A stretch of 64,000 nt of DNA, from assembly GCA_030295235.1 (NCBI GenBank), contig AP026124.1:1488001-1552000 (forward strand). Direction: 5' to 3'. The stretch's first letter is position 1; each line of letters begins with the position of its first letter. This DNA comes from Fistulifera solaris. Taxonomy: Eukaryota > Bacillariophyta > Bacillariophyceae > Naviculales > Stauroneidaceae. The notes below the pieces were generated by a model. The model ran no database searches, had not been told where the DNA came from, and saw only the letters and a list, made by a program, of their open reading frames with translations. The position numbers and the translations under genes are program-made. Shown piece after piece: positions 62,358 to 64,000 of this stretch.

Positions 62358-63221
62358 TCAAATATTCAACAAGACACTGCAACATGTCAGCGCCGCATCT
62401 TTCTTGGCCAGTTCCGAAGTGTTTACCCATATCAACTCTTGAACATCGCGTTCACGTGCCGCTTGTTCCAAAATGCGCCTTGAATCCGTACAAGATGTAT
62501 CTTGTACTAGAACGGATCCATTGACGGCTACTACATTGCACGCTAGAACATCCGGTACACGGACGACGGAGTAATTATACGCATCGAAAGTCGCCCAAAT
62601 GGCATCACCGGCTGGACCGGTCGGAACGACCAATGTATCCGGAGCAAAGAGAGTCACGGCTGATTTAAGATGCAATACTTGGTTCCCCGCCATAGTTGGT
62701 GGTATGACGATGGATGGTATGGCAGGAAAGGCTTGTTGCAACAATTGAGCACCAATTCGATTCGTGCGATTCGACAATCCAATGAACAAATGACGGCCCG
62801 TATACATGACATCCCCACCATCACAATAGGCATCGGGTGTGTTGTTCCGCAGATCTGCCACAACTTGCATTCCCAATTGTTGCAGTGCCTGGTGCACCGA
62901 TTCCACTTCTCCGCGCCGTGACGGGTGTCCCGGCTGCAACAAGGCGACTTGTCGATCAATCGCCACGACGGTATCTTCGACAAAGAGCGAATCGGGATAT
63001 TCTGGTAATGCCGGCAATTGCAGTACGGGAATAATAGATCGAAGGGCTTTTATGTAGGATTCGTGTTGTTGTGTTGCGAGTGTCATGTTCAATGACGCAG
63101 AATGATCGTCCGACTGATGTTCGGAAATGCCTTGTGAAAATGTAGAAGGCAAGGCTCGAGCGAGAGCCATGGTATAAAAGCGCCTTTGGAGAAACAAAAG
63201 TCGTGTGTAGCGAGAGAGCAT
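62358..63221 (-). CDS. Dimethylarginine dimethylaminohydrolase (DDAH)
   Basis: Hydrolyses N-methylated arginines to citrulline and methylamines. Family motifs: SLFVEDTVVAID, PGHPSRRGEVE, DGGDVMYTGRHLFIGLSNRTN, LHLKSAV (catalytic His) and the C-terminal LTCCSVL with the nucleophile Cys (residue ~281). An Arg-rich leader (SRYTRLLFLQRRFYTMALARALPS) suggests mitochondrial import; a second Met within it (MALARAL) would give a cytosolic form. 287 residues, frame intact, convergent with COX15 (59 bp gap). Links arginine methylation turnover to citrulline supply. Confidence 0.92.
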   Translation of the reverse strand: MLSRYTRLLFLQRRFYTMALARALPSTFSQGISEHQSDDHSASLNMTLATQQHESYIKALRSIIPVLQLPALPEYPDSLFVEDTVVAIDRQVALLQPGHPSRRGEVESVHQALQQLGMQVVADLRNNTPDAYCDGGDVMYTGRHLFIGLSNRTNRIGAQLLQQAFPAIPSIVIPPTMAGNQVLHLKSAVTLFAPDTLVVPTGPAGDAIWATFDAYNYSVVRVPDVLACNVVAVNGSVLVQDTSCTDSRRILEQAARERDVQELIWVNTSELAKKDAALTCCSVLLNI

Positions 63222-63661
63222 ATTACGGCGGATTTGGAATGCGGTTCAATATGTTGATTGTCTTAATATTGCATCGCATTTGCATGGCACCTTATTCATC
63301 CAAAAGATCGCGTGTCCTGTACGGAGTTTTTTTTTTCATGTTTTCGCCGTATCTTCAGTCAACAGGCGTCGTGAGTCGTGAATCACAGTTCGAGGTTCGA
63401 GTGCTTCCCCTCCTTGTCCTCGTCCGTCCGCCGGTGCCGCTTTTCTGTGCGTTTGCTGCTTACCTGCAATTATTTTCTCTCTTGTGGAATTGCTCTGAAA
63501 CATATCTACAAAGAAGACGCTACTAGTTCAAGTAAGGACGGAAAAATCATCTAACTCCGTACTTTGTATAACTAAGAAACGAGTAAACACAATGAGCCAG
63601 CAATACGACGACTAAAATCGGAAGAAGTTTAACAAGCAATCAACAAACAATATTTAAAAGA
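63222..63661. promoter_or_regulatory. Divergent promoter DDAH / Med4-like
   Basis: 440 bp; contains GTCGTGAGTCGTGAATCAC at 63368-63386, a relative of the AGTCACGA word seen elsewhere. Confidence 0.35.
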
Positions 63662-64000
63662 ATGACACCCGAGGACCGCACCGTCCTCTTACAAAATACC
63701 AAAACCATGATGGAACTGGAACGGTCTCTCACGGCCACGTTGGAAAAAGTAGAACCATGGCTTCCCCAAAACTCCCACCGACAATTACCCAATCAACCTC
63801 GTGTTCGACCCATTCCCACGTCCATGGAAGAAGTCGAACGCATACTCGCCGTCGCCCGTGCTTGGGCGACACGGACATCGGCACCCGTGGGATGGAATCC
63901 ATCCGCACCGGTCGTGGGATTTCGGACACCCAATCCGTTACCGCATCAATTGCGGGGAGGGGCCCTGGCAGCCTTGCAATTGGAGCGAGCGCGACAGACG
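63662..64000 (+). CDS. Mediator subunit 4-like protein (N-terminal part)
   Basis: Open from ATG 63662 to the right edge (113 codons), so the gene continues outside the window. A helical start (TMMELERSLTATLEKVEPWLP) is followed by EEVERILAVARAWATRTSAPVGWNPSAPVVGFRTPNPLPHQ; the A-R-x-(W/I)-(A/S)-x-x-(T/S)-(S/F)-A-P-x-G-W pattern followed by a Pro-rich PxPxxxxxRxG is characteristic of Med4 of the Mediator middle module. Tentative because only the first third is visible. Confidence 0.6.
   Translation, partial: MTPEDRTVLLQNTKTMMELERSLTATLEKVEPWLPQNSHRQLPNQPRVRPIPTSMEEVERILAVARAWATRTSAPVGWNPSAPVVGFRTPNPLPHQLRGGALAALQLERARQT

Noticed and set aside
63203-63526. 107-codon open frame with hydrophobic product between DDAH and the Med4-like gene
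   Set aside because: It overlaps the DDAH start, has low-complexity content and lies where two promoters should be.
1-64000. Operon-like clusters or CRISPR arrays
   Set aside because: Genes are alternately oriented with introns and their own promoters; no regularly spaced identical repeats with unique spacers were seen.

Overview
This is a gene-dense nuclear window from a eukaryotic microalga, almost certainly a diatom. Phaeodactylum tricornutum or a close relative is my guess; I could not run a search. The evidence is direct: spliceosomal GT-AG introns of about 60-110 nt, single-copy eukaryotic genes (VPS53, BUB3, CPSF73, Ku80, PIG-U, NLE1, TCF25), at least five proteins that begin with a signal peptide followed by the diatom plastid-import pattern (Ala/Gly then Phe at the cleavage site), a mitochondrial-type leader on phosphoglycerate kinase, and a Ty1/copia retrotransposon. 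There is no operon logic; many genes are divergent pairs sharing 300-1000 bp promoters.

Layout. 1-7.4 kb: 3' end of VPS53, DDX52/ROK1 helicase, a Sel1-repeat protein, TCF25/RQC1. 7.5-14.2 kb: plastid EPSP synthase, a hemerythrin-like protein, an RNB exoribonuclease, a patatin lipase. 15.3-24.1 kb: a WD40 protein, BUB3, a diatom-type unknown, prolyl 4-hydroxylase, an SLC44 choline-transporter-like protein, a zinc finger-RraA fusion. 24.5-31.8 kb: a secreted Cys-rich protein, a convergent pair of plastid-targeted paralogues, a twin-CX9C (GCK) mitochondrial protein, a plastid membrane protein, PIG-U. 32-42.5 kb: an HMA/Cys-rich protein, a HAD phosphatase, NLE1, PGK, Med8-like, LLPH-like and Ku80. 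43.5-54.9 kb: acylaminoacyl-peptidase, plastid DapB, copine, a 2OG-oxygenase-like protein, CPSF73, a GPI-anchored-like surface protein. 55.1-60.6 kb: a young copia element with nearly identical LTRs. 60.6-64 kb: a degenerate tandem repeat, COX15, DDAH, and the start of a Med4-like gene.

A dominant oddity is quality rather than biology. About two dozen single-base frame breaks occur in otherwise well-conserved genes, almost all inside homopolymer runs and in both directions, including in PGK and BUB3. I read these as consensus errors of a long-read assembly and give one merged gene per locus; coordinates of the suspected errors are recorded. The most interesting non-coding signal is a palindromic TACCAGGTA / GGTACC family that clusters in the gaps upstream of genes, plus older dispersed intergenic repeats at 4.9-5.2 and 42.9-43.3 kb. 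I did not find a CRISPR array, tRNA, rRNA or any prokaryote-like defence system.
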